DNA from: Ruminococcus sp.
GTDB lineage: Bacteria; Bacillota; Clostridia; Oscillospirales; Ruminococcaceae
Length of the DNA stretch: 8,811 nt
Assembly (NCBI GenBank): GCA_003446315.1
Contig: DMBA01000240.1
Span: 1 to 8,811 of the forward strand
Direction: 5' to 3'
Position numbers and translations under genes: made by a program. The notes under the pieces are model-generated. The model was not told the DNA's origin. It did no database searches and saw nothing but the letters and a program-made list of their open reading frames with translations. Positions 1-5,645 of this stretch are shown here, piece by piece. How positions within the stretch are numbered: the first letter of the stretch is position 1; every line of letters starts with the position of its first letter.

Positions 1-2
1 AT

Positions 3-1157
3 ATGGCACTCCAGATCCTGCCGCACTTCCTCACCCGTTCCATCAAAAAGACCGGCATTGAACGCGAGGTCGTCATTCTGACGGCTACTTCCGGCGATAC
101 CGGCAAGGCTGCGCTCGCAGGCTTCAAGGATGTGCCCGGCACAAAGATCATGGTCTTCTATCCGGAAGACGGTGTCAGCTCCATGCAGAAGCGTCAGATG
201 CAGACACAGGAAGGCAAGAATGTCTGCGTTTGCGCGGTCAAGGGCAACTTCGATGACTGCCAGAACGGTGTCAAGGCGATCTTCACCGATCCCGCCATGC
301 AGGATGCACTTGCAGCAAACGGCATGCAGTTCTCCAGCGCAAACTCCATCAACTGGGGCAGACTCGTTCCGCAGATCGTTTATTACGTTTCTGCTTATGT
401 CACCCTGCTCGAAAAGGGTGTGCTCAAACACGGCGACCGCTTCAATGTCACCGTTCCGACCGGTAATTTCGGCAACATCCTCGCTGCATGGTATGCAAAA
501 CAGATGGGCGTGCCGATCCACCACCTCGTCTGTGCTTCCAACATCAACAAGGTGCTGACCGACTTCATCAACACCGGCTGCTATAACCGCAACCGCGATT
601 TCCATGCGACCGTTTCGCCTTCTATGGATATCCTCATCTCCAGCAATCTGGAACGCCTGCTTTATCACATGACCGGCGAGAACGACGAACAGATCCGCGA
701 ATGGTTCGGCGCACTCAAATCTGAGGGCGGCTATCAGATCCCGGTGGAACTCAGAAACCGCATTCAGGCAGAATTCTCCGGCAGCTTCTGGGACGATAAC
801 CAGACCAAGGCAATGATCGGAAAGGTCTTCTCGGAAAACGGCTACCTCAGCGATACACACACCGCTGTCGGTATCTGTGCTGCACGCGATTATTCCGCTT
901 CCGCTGCAAGCAAATATCCCATGCTGATCGCTTCTACTGCAAATCCCTATAAATTCGGCGCTGCCGTGCTCGAAGCAATCGGCGGAAATGCCGGCGATGC
1001 GGATGAATACACGATCCTCGATCTGCTCCAGCAAAAATCCGGCATGCAGATTCCCAAAGCCCTTGCAGAGCTGAAAACAAAGCGCGTCCGCTTTGAAGAT
1101 GTCACGGAACAGGATCAGATGCCCGCTTATGTCAAAGAGAAACTGGGGATCAAATGA
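3..1157 (+). CDS. thrC: Threonine synthase, 5'-truncated by the window edge
   Basis: PLP-dependent enzyme converting O-phospho-L-homoserine to L-threonine and phosphate, the last step of threonine synthesis in the cytosol. Only the C-terminal 384 residues are visible. The first visible ATG is not the true start: family members read FKDMALQ here, and bases 1-2 (AT) fit the end of the Asp codon, so the PLP-binding lysine lies just upstream of the window. Roughly 100 or more N-terminal residues are probably missing, judging from the usual length near 490. Visible motifs, numbered from the first visible Met, are TATSGDTGKAA (27-37), SANSINWGRLVPQ (112-124), the phosphate-binding loop PTGNFGN (152-158) and SPSMDI (205-210). 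Together these identify the family clearly. The frame is intact to the TGA. The stop overlaps the next start as ATGA, which implies translational coupling to the downstream phosphoesterase gene. Confidence 0.95.
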   Translation: MALQILPHFLTRSIKKTGIEREVVILTATSGDTGKAALAGFKDVPGTKIMVFYPEDGVSSMQKRQMQTQEGKNVCVCAVKGNFDDCQNGVKAIFTDPAMQDALAANGMQFSSANSINWGRLVPQIVYYVSAYVTLLEKGVLKHGDRFNVTVPTGNFGNILAAWYAKQMGVPIHHLVCASNINKVLTDFINTGCYNRNRDFHATVSPSMDILISSNLERLLYHMTGENDEQIREWFGALKSEGGYQIPVELRNRIQAEFSGSFWDDNQTKAMIGKVFSENGYLSDTHTAVGICAARDYSASAASKYPMLIASTANPYKFGAAVLEAIGGNAGDADEYTILDLLQQKSGMQIPKALAELKTKRVRFEDVTEQDQMPAYVKEKLGIK

Positions 1158-1849
1158 GTCTGTTTGTGATCGGTGATACACACCTCTCTTTCGGTGTGCA
1201 GAAACCTATGGACATCTTCGCAGGCTGGGAGAATCACACCGAGCTGCTGCACGATGCATGGTGTGAACATGTGCAGCCGGATGATACGATCGTACTTGCA
1301 GGCGATATCTCGTGGGGCATGAGCATGGATGAAGCACTCCCCGATTTCCAATGGCTCAATGCCCTGCCCGGAAAGGAAAAGATCATCGTCAAAGGCAATC
1401 ACGACTACTGGTGGGTCACCATGAAGAAAATGCAGGCGTTCTTCGCAGAACATCAACTGAATACCCTGCATATTCTCCATAATAACTGCTACCAATATCA
1501 GGATTACGGCATCTGCGGCACAAGAGGATGGGTCAACATGGAACCCGATGAGCCTGCAAATGCAAAGGTCAGTGCGCGTGAGGCGCAGCGCCTCGATGTC
1601 TCCATTCGGGCTGCCGAACAACAAGGTCTCAAACCGATCGCTTTTCTGCATTATCCCCCCATTTACGGCGCAAGCTGTAATTTTGAGATCCTCGAAGTCC
1701 TTTGGAAACATCAGATCTCAGATTGCTGGTATGGTCATGTCCACGGCAAATCTTTGCACAGCCATGCCATCAACGGGGAACGCGACGGCGTACATTACCA
1801 CTTGATTTCCGGTGATTATGTACGTTTTATTCCACAAAAAATCCTGTAA
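1154..1849 (+). CDS. Calcineurin-like metallophosphoesterase (predicted phosphohydrolase)
   Basis: A 231-residue single-domain metallophosphoesterase without signal peptide or membrane segment, so probably cytosolic. The dinuclear metal-site motifs appear in order: GDTH (D8, H10), GDIS (D51), GNHD (N82, H83), LHYPP (H166) and GHVH (H195, H197). The opening GDTHLSFGVQKPMDIF and the length resemble the small COG1768-type predicted phosphohydrolases found across Clostridia (family placement from memory). The substrate cannot be read from the sequence. The ATG at 1154 overlaps the thrC stop by four bases, with a modest GGGG Shine-Dalgarno-like run about six bases upstream inside thrC, so translation is probably coupled. 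Pairing with thrC may reflect transcription only; nothing here ties it to threonine synthesis. No strong terminator follows it before the tig promoter. The phosphatase fold is certain, the biological role unknown. Confidence 0.9.
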   Translation: MSLFVIGDTHLSFGVQKPMDIFAGWENHTELLHDAWCEHVQPDDTIVLAGDISWGMSMDEALPDFQWLNALPGKEKIIVKGNHDYWWVTMKKMQAFFAEHQLNTLHILHNNCYQYQDYGICGTRGWVNMEPDEPANAKVSAREAQRLDVSIRAAEQQGLKPIAFLHYPPIYGASCNFEILEVLWKHQISDCWYGHVHGKSLHSHAINGERDGVHYHLISGDYVRFIPQKIL

Positions 1850-1881
1850 TATGGTAAATAGGAAGAATCAAGCAAAACTGC

Positions 1882-1910
1882 TGGAAAAAGCGGCTTGTTT
1901 GTGTTATAAT
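1882..1910 (+). promoter_or_regulatory. Sigma-A-type extended -10 promoter for tig
   Basis: A perfect TATAAT lies at 1905-1910, preceded by TG one base upstream (TGTTATAAT, 1902-1910), which makes an extended -10 element. A weaker -35, TGGAAA (1882-1887, four of six consensus bases), sits exactly 17 bases upstream. Transcription would start near 1917 and give a tig leader of about 80 bases. It is the best promoter between the phosphoesterase and tig. Start site and strength are inferred. Confidence 0.8.
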
Positions 1911-1913
1911 AAA

Positions 1914-1931
1914 GTGTATCTGTCAATACAC
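1914..1931 (+). repeat. Perfect 6-bp dyad over the predicted tig transcription start
   Basis: GTGTAT (1914-1919) and ATACAC (1926-1931) are exact reverse complements separated by six bases (CTGTCA). The dyad begins four bases after the -10 and spans the predicted start, so it could be a DNA operator or, if transcription starts at its first base, a 5' terminal hairpin. It does not match the CIRCE (HrcA) or CtsR consensus. A chance dyad of this size remains possible. Confidence 0.4.
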
Positions 1932-1934
1932 ATT

Positions 1935-1954
1935 AACCGCTGCGCGGTTTTTTT
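1935..1954 (+). terminator. Terminator-like hairpin inside the tig leader
   Basis: AACCGC (1935-1940) pairs with GCGGTT (1944-1949) around a three-base TGC loop, and the T run continues to 1954. It has the form of a short intrinsic terminator. It lies downstream of the tig promoter and upstream of the tig start, so it may end readthrough from thrC and the phosphoesterase, attenuate tig, or both. The six-pair stem with two A-T pairs at its base suggests partial rather than complete termination. Confidence 0.55.
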
Positions 1955-1982
1955 GACGCGAGGAAGCGGGAAATTGAAATTT

Positions 1983-1988
1983 GGAGGA
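1983..1988 (+). promoter_or_regulatory. Shine-Dalgarno deciding the tig start
   Basis: GGAGGA lies seven bases before the ATG at 1996. An in-frame TTG at 1981 would overlap this site and leave nothing upstream for ribosome binding, so the ATG at 1996 is chosen. Confidence 0.9.
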
Positions 1989-1995
1989 ACAACCG

Positions 1996-3357
1996 ATGAG
2001 CTTAGTATCTGATGTCAAAACAGATGTGAACATGAGAGAAGTTACATTCTCCATTTCTGCTGAGGATCTTGAAAAAGCCTGCGAGCGCGTTTATCAGCGT
2101 CAGAAGAAGGATATTGCCGTGAAGGGCTTCCGTAAGGGCAAGGTACCGCGCAAGATGGTCGAGAAACTCTACGGCGAAGATGTTTTCTTCGAGGATGCCG
2201 TCAACATGATTATTCCCGGCGAACTGGATGCAATCATCCGTGAGAAGGAAATCATCATCATTGACCGTCCGTCCGTTGAGCTGGTCTCCTGCACAAAGGA
2301 AGACGGCGCTGTCTGCAAGGCTGTCCTCATTACAAAGCCGGAAGTTACCGTCGGCGAGTATAAGGGCATCCACGCTCCGATGAAGGTGCGTGAGGTCACA
2401 GATGACGATGTCAACCAGCAGATCGAAATGCTCCGCCAGCGTCAGGCTCGTGTCGTCGATGTCGATGACCGCGCTGCACAGCTCGGCGATGAAGTAAAAA
2501 TCAACTTCGAAGGCTTCATTGATGACGAGGCATTCGAAGGCGGCAAGGGCGAGGATTATCCGCTTCGCCTCGGCAGCGGTCAGTTTATCCCCGGCTTCGA
2601 GGATCAGATCGTCGGCAAGAACATCGGCGAGAAGTTTGATGTTTCTGTCACCTTCCCGGAAGAATACGGCGATGACCGCTATGCAGGTAAGGCTGCTGTC
2701 TTTAAGACCGAGCTGCTCGGCATCACCATGCAGGAGCTGCCGGAAGTCGATGATGAACTCGCAAAGGATATCTCTGAGTTCGATACCATCGACGAGCTGC
2801 GTGAGGATATCAAGAAGAACCTCACCCAGACCGCTGAACAGCAGGCACAGACCCGCTTCGAAAATGCAATCTTTGATGCAGTTGTCGATGCAACAGACGC
2901 TGTGATTCCGCAGGTTCTGTTCGATCGCCGTATCGACCAGCGCATTCGTGAATTCGAGGGTCAGCTCCAGCAGCAGTACGGTGATCTCAAGCTGAATGAA
3001 TATCTCCAGCTCACCGGCATGACGCTCGAACAGCTCCGCGATGAATATGAGCCGCAGGCTAAGAAGGAAGTCACACTCCGCCTTGCACTCGAAAAGATCG
3101 CTGATCTCGAAGATATTCAGGTCTCCGATGACGAGCTGGAAGAAGCACTTCAGGAATTCGCTGCTTCCATGCAGGCTCCGATCGAGTTCGTAAAGGCTCG
3201 CATCCCGGTTGAGGATTACCGCACCGATATGCGCGTCACAAAGGTCGTTGAGCTCATTAAGAACAACGCTGTTGTTGACAATGACATGGCTGAGGCTGAA
3301 ACTGCTGAGGCTCCGGCTGAGGAAGCTGCTGCTGAAGAAGCACCTGCGGCTGAATAA
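1996..3357 (+). CDS. tig: Trigger factor, ribosome-associated chaperone and prolyl isomerase
   Basis: Trigger factor of 453 residues, slightly longer than the common 425-450. It docks at the ribosomal exit tunnel and shields nascent chains; its middle domain is a peptidyl-prolyl isomerase. The N-terminal ribosome-binding domain carries the signature GFRKGKVP (44-51), whose FRK loop contacts protein L23 in known homologues. The FKBP-like domain covers about 160-245, with FEGFIDDEAFEGG and GSGQFIPGFE recognisable. The helical substrate-cradling C-terminal domain runs from about 250 to 430. The protein then ends in an Ala/Glu-rich tail (432-453) outside the conserved fold. It has its own promoter and leader upstream. 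clpP and clpX follow, which fits the usual clostridial arrangement in which folding and degradation genes are linked; readthrough into clpP is likely because no clear terminator separates them. Confidence 0.97.
   Translation: MSLVSDVKTDVNMREVTFSISAEDLEKACERVYQRQKKDIAVKGFRKGKVPRKMVEKLYGEDVFFEDAVNMIIPGELDAIIREKEIIIIDRPSVELVSCTKEDGAVCKAVLITKPEVTVGEYKGIHAPMKVREVTDDDVNQQIEMLRQRQARVVDVDDRAAQLGDEVKINFEGFIDDEAFEGGKGEDYPLRLGSGQFIPGFEDQIVGKNIGEKFDVSVTFPEEYGDDRYAGKAAVFKTELLGITMQELPEVDDELAKDISEFDTIDELREDIKKNLTQTAEQQAQTRFENAIFDAVVDATDAVIPQVLFDRRIDQRIREFEGQLQQQYGDLKLNEYLQLTGMTLEQLRDEYEPQAKKEVTLRLALEKIADLEDIQVSDDELEEALQEFAASMQAPIEFVKARIPVEDYRTDMRVTKVVELIKNNAVVDNDMAEAETAEAPAEEAAAEEAPAAE
3289..3354 (+). repeat. 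GCTGAG-like low-complexity repeat encoding the trigger factor tail
   Basis: Imperfect repeats of Ala and Glu codons (GCT/GAG/GAA/GCA) encode 22 residues that are almost only Ala and Glu, with Pro and Thr interspersed. This acidic, probably disordered tail follows the conserved trigger factor domains. Such tails vary in length between related strains, and repeat slippage is a plausible source. Confidence 0.7.
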
Positions 3358-3378
3358 TCTAGGATTGAAAAACGATGA

Positions 3379-3422
3379 CCGGTTTTTGCCCCGCCTGCTT
3401 CTGCATACGGGGTGAAAACCGG
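3379..3422 (+). other. Long stem-loop between tig and clpP
   Basis: Bases 3379-3393 pair with 3408-3422 over 15 continuous positions, two of them G-U wobbles (3387/3414 and 3388/3413). CCGG is at the base and CCCCG/CGGGG at the top. The 14-base loop can close further through TGC/GCA (3396-3398 with 3403-3405). No U tract follows on the + strand, so it is not a normal intrinsic terminator. It could be an mRNA-stabilising or processing element that sets clpP-clpX levels relative to tig. The rest of the gap (3423-3482) shows no convincing promoter. Confidence 0.7.
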
Positions 3423-3482
3423 AAATCTGCTTTATTGCGAATCATTTGATTTGCCCGAAACGCACGCAGATACATGTATTTT

Positions 3483-3490
3483 GGAAAGGA
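3483..3490 (+). promoter_or_regulatory. Shine-Dalgarno deciding the clpP start
   Basis: GGAAAGGA ends nine bases before the ATG at 3500. Further in-frame ATGs at 3509 and 3515 are possible but spaced less well. The open frame continues upstream to 3446 without an ATG-plus-ribosome-site combination. Confidence 0.8.
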
Positions 3491-3499
3491 TGCAACACT

Positions 3500-4105
3500 A
3501 TGAATAATATGCATATGAGTCTGGTCCCGACTGTTATTGAACAGACAAACCGCGGCGAACGTGCCTATGATATCTATTCCCGTCTGCTCAATGACCGTAT
3601 CATCATGCTCTCTGAGGATGTCAATGATGTGACTGCCAGCCTCGTCGTTGCGCAGCTTTTGTTCCTCGAAAGTCAGGATCCGGAAAAAGATATTTCCCTT
3701 TATATCAACAGCCCCGGCGGTTCCGTGACTGCCGGTATGGCGATCTATGACACCATGCAGTATATCAAATGCGATGTTGCAACCATCTGCATCGGTCTTG
3801 CTGCTTCTATGGGCGCACTGCTGCTTTCATCCGGTACAAAAGGCAAGCGTATGGCACTCCCGAACAGCGAAATCATGATCCATCAGCCCCTGATTATGGG
3901 CGGCGGTCTCTCCGGTCAGGCAACGGATATCAAGATCCGCACGGATAATCTCCTGCGGACAAAATCCAACCTCAACCGTATCCTCTCTGAGAATACCGGC
4001 AAGCCGCTGGAACAGATCGAACGGGATGTTGAACGTGATTACTTCATGACTGCGGATGAAGCAATGCAGTATGGTCTGATCGACAAGGTTGTGACCAAGC
4101 GCTGA
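3500..4105 (+). CDS. clpP: ATP-dependent Clp protease proteolytic subunit ClpP
   Basis: Serine peptidase that forms a double heptameric barrel in the cytosol and degrades proteins fed in by ClpX or other Clp ATPases. It has 201 residues, the normal length for the family. The catalytic triad is intact: S103 in GLAASMGA, H128 in MIHQP and D180 in the ERDVERDYF segment. The glycine-rich SPGGSVTAG (71-79), which shapes the active site, is present, as is the handle-region GQATDIKI (139-146). The N terminus [28 protein letters not shown] region is typical and may be trimmed on activation, as in homologues. It sits 142 bases after tig and 49 before clpX, presumably in one transcript. I see no CtsR heptamer pair or CIRCE element upstream, so control may come from the tig promoter or the stem-loop at 3379-3422. 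Confidence 0.97.
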   Translation: MNNMHMSLVPTVIEQTNRGERAYDIYSRLLNDRIIMLSEDVNDVTASLVVAQLLFLESQDPEKDISLYINSPGGSVTAGMAIYDTMQYIKCDVATICIGLAASMGALLLSSGTKGKRMALPNSEIMIHQPLIMGGGLSGQATDIKIRTDNLLRTKSNLNRILSENTGKPLEQIERDVERDYFMTADEAMQYGLIDKVVTKR

Positions 4106-4125
4106 GCTTCGCTGCATCGCTGAGC
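4100..4125 (+). repeat. 8-bp direct repeat over the clpP stop, with a second in-frame stop
   Basis: CGCTGAGC occurs at 4100-4107, where it includes the clpP TGA, and again at 4118-4125. The second TGA (4121-4123) is 18 bases on and in frame, so it would back up readthrough. It looks like a small local duplication at the gene end. No function is evident. Confidence 0.5.
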
Positions 4126-4154
4126 ATCAAAAGCTATTTGAAGGAGAATTTTCT

Positions 4155-5429
4155 ATGCCTGAAAATAAAATGCGTGTCTGCAATTTCTGCGGAAAATCTG
4201 AAAACAGGGTGCAGAGCATGTTCTCCGCAGGTCCCAATAATATCTGCGATGAGTGTGTCAGCTATTGCTATGAACTGCTTTACGGCGATCTTGACCTCAA
4301 TGCAAAAGCAGGCAGCCATAAGAAGAAAAAAGAAGAAAAACAGATCAATCTGCTCAAGCCCGCTGAGATCAAAAAAGTGCTCGATGAATATGTCATCGGA
4401 CAAGACCGTGCAAAGATTTCGCTCGCTGTTTCCGTCTATAACCACTATAAGCGCATCCTGAGCCAGGATGACGGTGAGGACGTGGAACTGCAAAAGAGCA
4501 ATGTGCTCCTGCTCGGCCCGACCGGTGTCGGCAAAACCTATCTTGCACAGACACTCGCCAAAATCCTCGATGTGCCGTTCGCCATTGCGGATGCTACGAC
4601 CATCACGGAAGCCGGCTATGTCGGCGATGACGTTGAAAATGTGCTGCTGCGTCTGATCCAGGCTGCAAACTTCGATGTCGAAGCAGCAGAACGCGGCATC
4701 ATCTATATTGATGAAATTGACAAAATCGCAAGAAAATCCGAAAATACGTCCCTGACCCGCGATGTCAGCGGCGAAGGCGTGCAGCAATCCCTGCTCAAGA
4801 TCATTGAAGGCACTGTCTCCAATGTTCCCCCGCAGGGCGGCAGAAAACACCCGAATCAGGAGTTCATTCACATCAATACCAAGAATATCCTCTTTATCTG
4901 CGGCGGTGCGTTTGACGGACTGGAAAAACATATCGTTAGCCGTACACAATCATCCGGTCTTGGATTCGGTGCAAAGGTGCTCTCCAAAACCGAAAAAACC
5001 GAGAATATCTTCCGGAAAGTCATCCCGCAGGATCTCGTCAAATACGGCATCGTGCCCGAACTCGTCGGCAGATTGCCGATCATTACCACGCTCGATGAAA
5101 TGGATGAGGATTCCCTCGTGCGGATCCTTACAGAACCGAAAAATGCATTGATGAAACAGTATGAAAAGCTGTTCCGCTATGATTCCATTTCCCTCGAGAT
5201 CGAGCAGGAAGCACTCGTCGAGATCGCAAAACGTGCCATTGAGCAGAAAACCGGTGCGCGTGGTCTGCGTTCCATTCTGGAAGGGATCTTTATGCAGACG
5301 ATGTTCGATGCACCTTCGAATCCTGATGTGAAAAAAGTAGTTGTGACAGCAGATTGCGTGCGAAATCAAACTAGCCCCAAACTGCTCGACGCAGCCGATC
5401 AAGAGATCCTCGCTGCTGCATCTGCTTAA
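4155..5429 (+). CDS. clpX: ATP-dependent Clp protease ATP-binding subunit ClpX
   Basis: AAA+ unfoldase of 424 residues, the usual size, that unfolds tagged proteins and threads them into ClpP. The N-terminal zinc-binding dimerisation domain has C9, C12, C31 and C34. A charged linker, HKKKKEEK (55-62), joins it to the ATPase core. Core motifs are Walker A GPTGVGKT (121-128), pore loop GYVG (154-157), Walker [10 protein letters not shown] with D186 and E187, the RKH loop (230-232), arginine finger R306 in VGRLP, and sensor 2 GARGLR (367-372) with R369. LGF (269-271) stands where the IGF tripeptide docks into ClpP, supporting a working ClpXP pair with the adjacent gene. AAGGAG (4141-4146) lies eight bases before the ATG. 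The short 49-base gap and lack of a promoter imply cotranscription with clpP. A terminator follows directly. Confidence 0.97.
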   Translation: MPENKMRVCNFCGKSENRVQSMFSAGPNNICDECVSYCYELLYGDLDLNAKAGSHKKKKEEKQINLLKPAEIKKVLDEYVIGQDRAKISLAVSVYNHYKRILSQDDGEDVELQKSNVLLLGPTGVGKTYLAQTLAKILDVPFAIADATTITEAGYVGDDVENVLLRLIQAANFDVEAAERGIIYIDEIDKIARKSENTSLTRDVSGEGVQQSLLKIIEGTVSNVPPQGGRKHPNQEFIHINTKNILFICGGAFDGLEKHIVSRTQSSGLGFGAKVLSKTEKTENIFRKVIPQDLVKYGIVPELVGRLPIITTLDEMDEDSLVRILTEPKNALMKQYEKLFRYDSISLEIEQEALVEIAKRAIEQKTGARGLRSILEGIFMQTMFDAPSNPDVKKVVVTADCVRNQTSPKLLDAADQEILAAASA

Positions 5430-5436
5430 TGTTTTT

Positions 5437-5478
5437 CGAATCTCCTGCTGCAATGTCTGCGCGGGAGATTTGTTTTTT
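5437..5478 (+). terminator. Intrinsic terminator after clpX
   Basis: Bases 5437-5448 pair with 5461-5472, built on AATCTCC/GGAGATT with G-U wobbles at 5438/5471 and 5446/5463. Three further pairs can form inside (5450-5452 with 5458-5460). Six T follow at 5473-5478. It lies eight bases after the clpX stop and closes the tig-clpP-clpX unit. AT-rich sequence between 5479 and 5531 follows and could act as an upstream element for the lon promoter. Confidence 0.88.
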
Positions 5479-5531
5479 CATGGTTTTCCAAAATTTTCAT
5501 TTATATTTCATAATCAGGCACACTTTTCCGC

Positions 5532-5560
5532 TTGATTTTTTGCGCAATATCATGTATAAT
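5532..5560 (+). promoter_or_regulatory. Sigma-A-type promoter for lon-ysxC
   Basis: TTGATT (5532-5537) and a perfect TATAAT (5555-5560) are separated by 17 bases, the optimal spacing. It lies between the clpX terminator and lon. Start of transcription near 5567 would give a leader of about 79 bases. AT-rich tracts at 5484-5515 lie upstream. No CIRCE, CtsR or other operator I know overlaps it. Confidence 0.85.
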
Positions 5561-5592
5561 GAATGTACTCCGTATCCCATCGCTTCTTTCGG

Positions 5593-5627
5593 CTGCGCAC
5601 GGAAGAAGAAGGTTTTGTGCCGCGCAG
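5593..5627 (+). other. GC-rich hairpin in the lon leader
   Basis: CTGCGC (5593-5598) is the exact reverse complement of GCGCAG (5622-5627). An alternative fold pairs CTGC with GCAG and GCAC (5597-5600) with GTGC (5617-5620), leaving a three-base bulge. The hairpin lies wholly inside the predicted leader and ends eight bases before the weak lon ribosome site. No U tract follows, so it is not a terminator. A role in translation or mRNA stability is inference. Confidence 0.5.
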
Positions 5628-5645
5628 GGCAGATTGGAAAGTACA

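Noticed and set aside
1127..1711. Open frame of 194 codons on the - strand opposite the phosphoesterase
   Set aside because: Overlaps an intact metallophosphoesterase with all motifs; no independent evidence of coding.
1866..1900. Possible terminator (CAAGC/GCTTG) after the phosphoesterase
   Set aside because: Only five continuous pairs around a 19-base loop and a T run broken by G; too weak, and it overlaps the tig promoter.
3379..3422. Stem-loop after tig read as an intrinsic terminator
   Set aside because: No U tract follows it on the + strand; a T run beyond it on the - strand has no gene to serve. It is kept as a structural element only.
3446..3480. Candidate promoter before clpP (TTGATT with GATACA or TACATG)
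   Set aside because: The -10 matches only three of six bases and transcription would begin almost at the Shine-Dalgarno.
4134..4949. Long open frame of 271 codons on the - strand opposite clpX
   Set aside because: Complementary to a strongly conserved gene, with no ribosome site or recognisable protein features; codon bias on the + strand explains it.
5502..5514. Alternative -10 elements TATATT and CATAAT upstream of the lon promoter
   Set aside because: No acceptable -35 at proper spacing; the TTGATT-N17-TATAAT pair downstream is far better.
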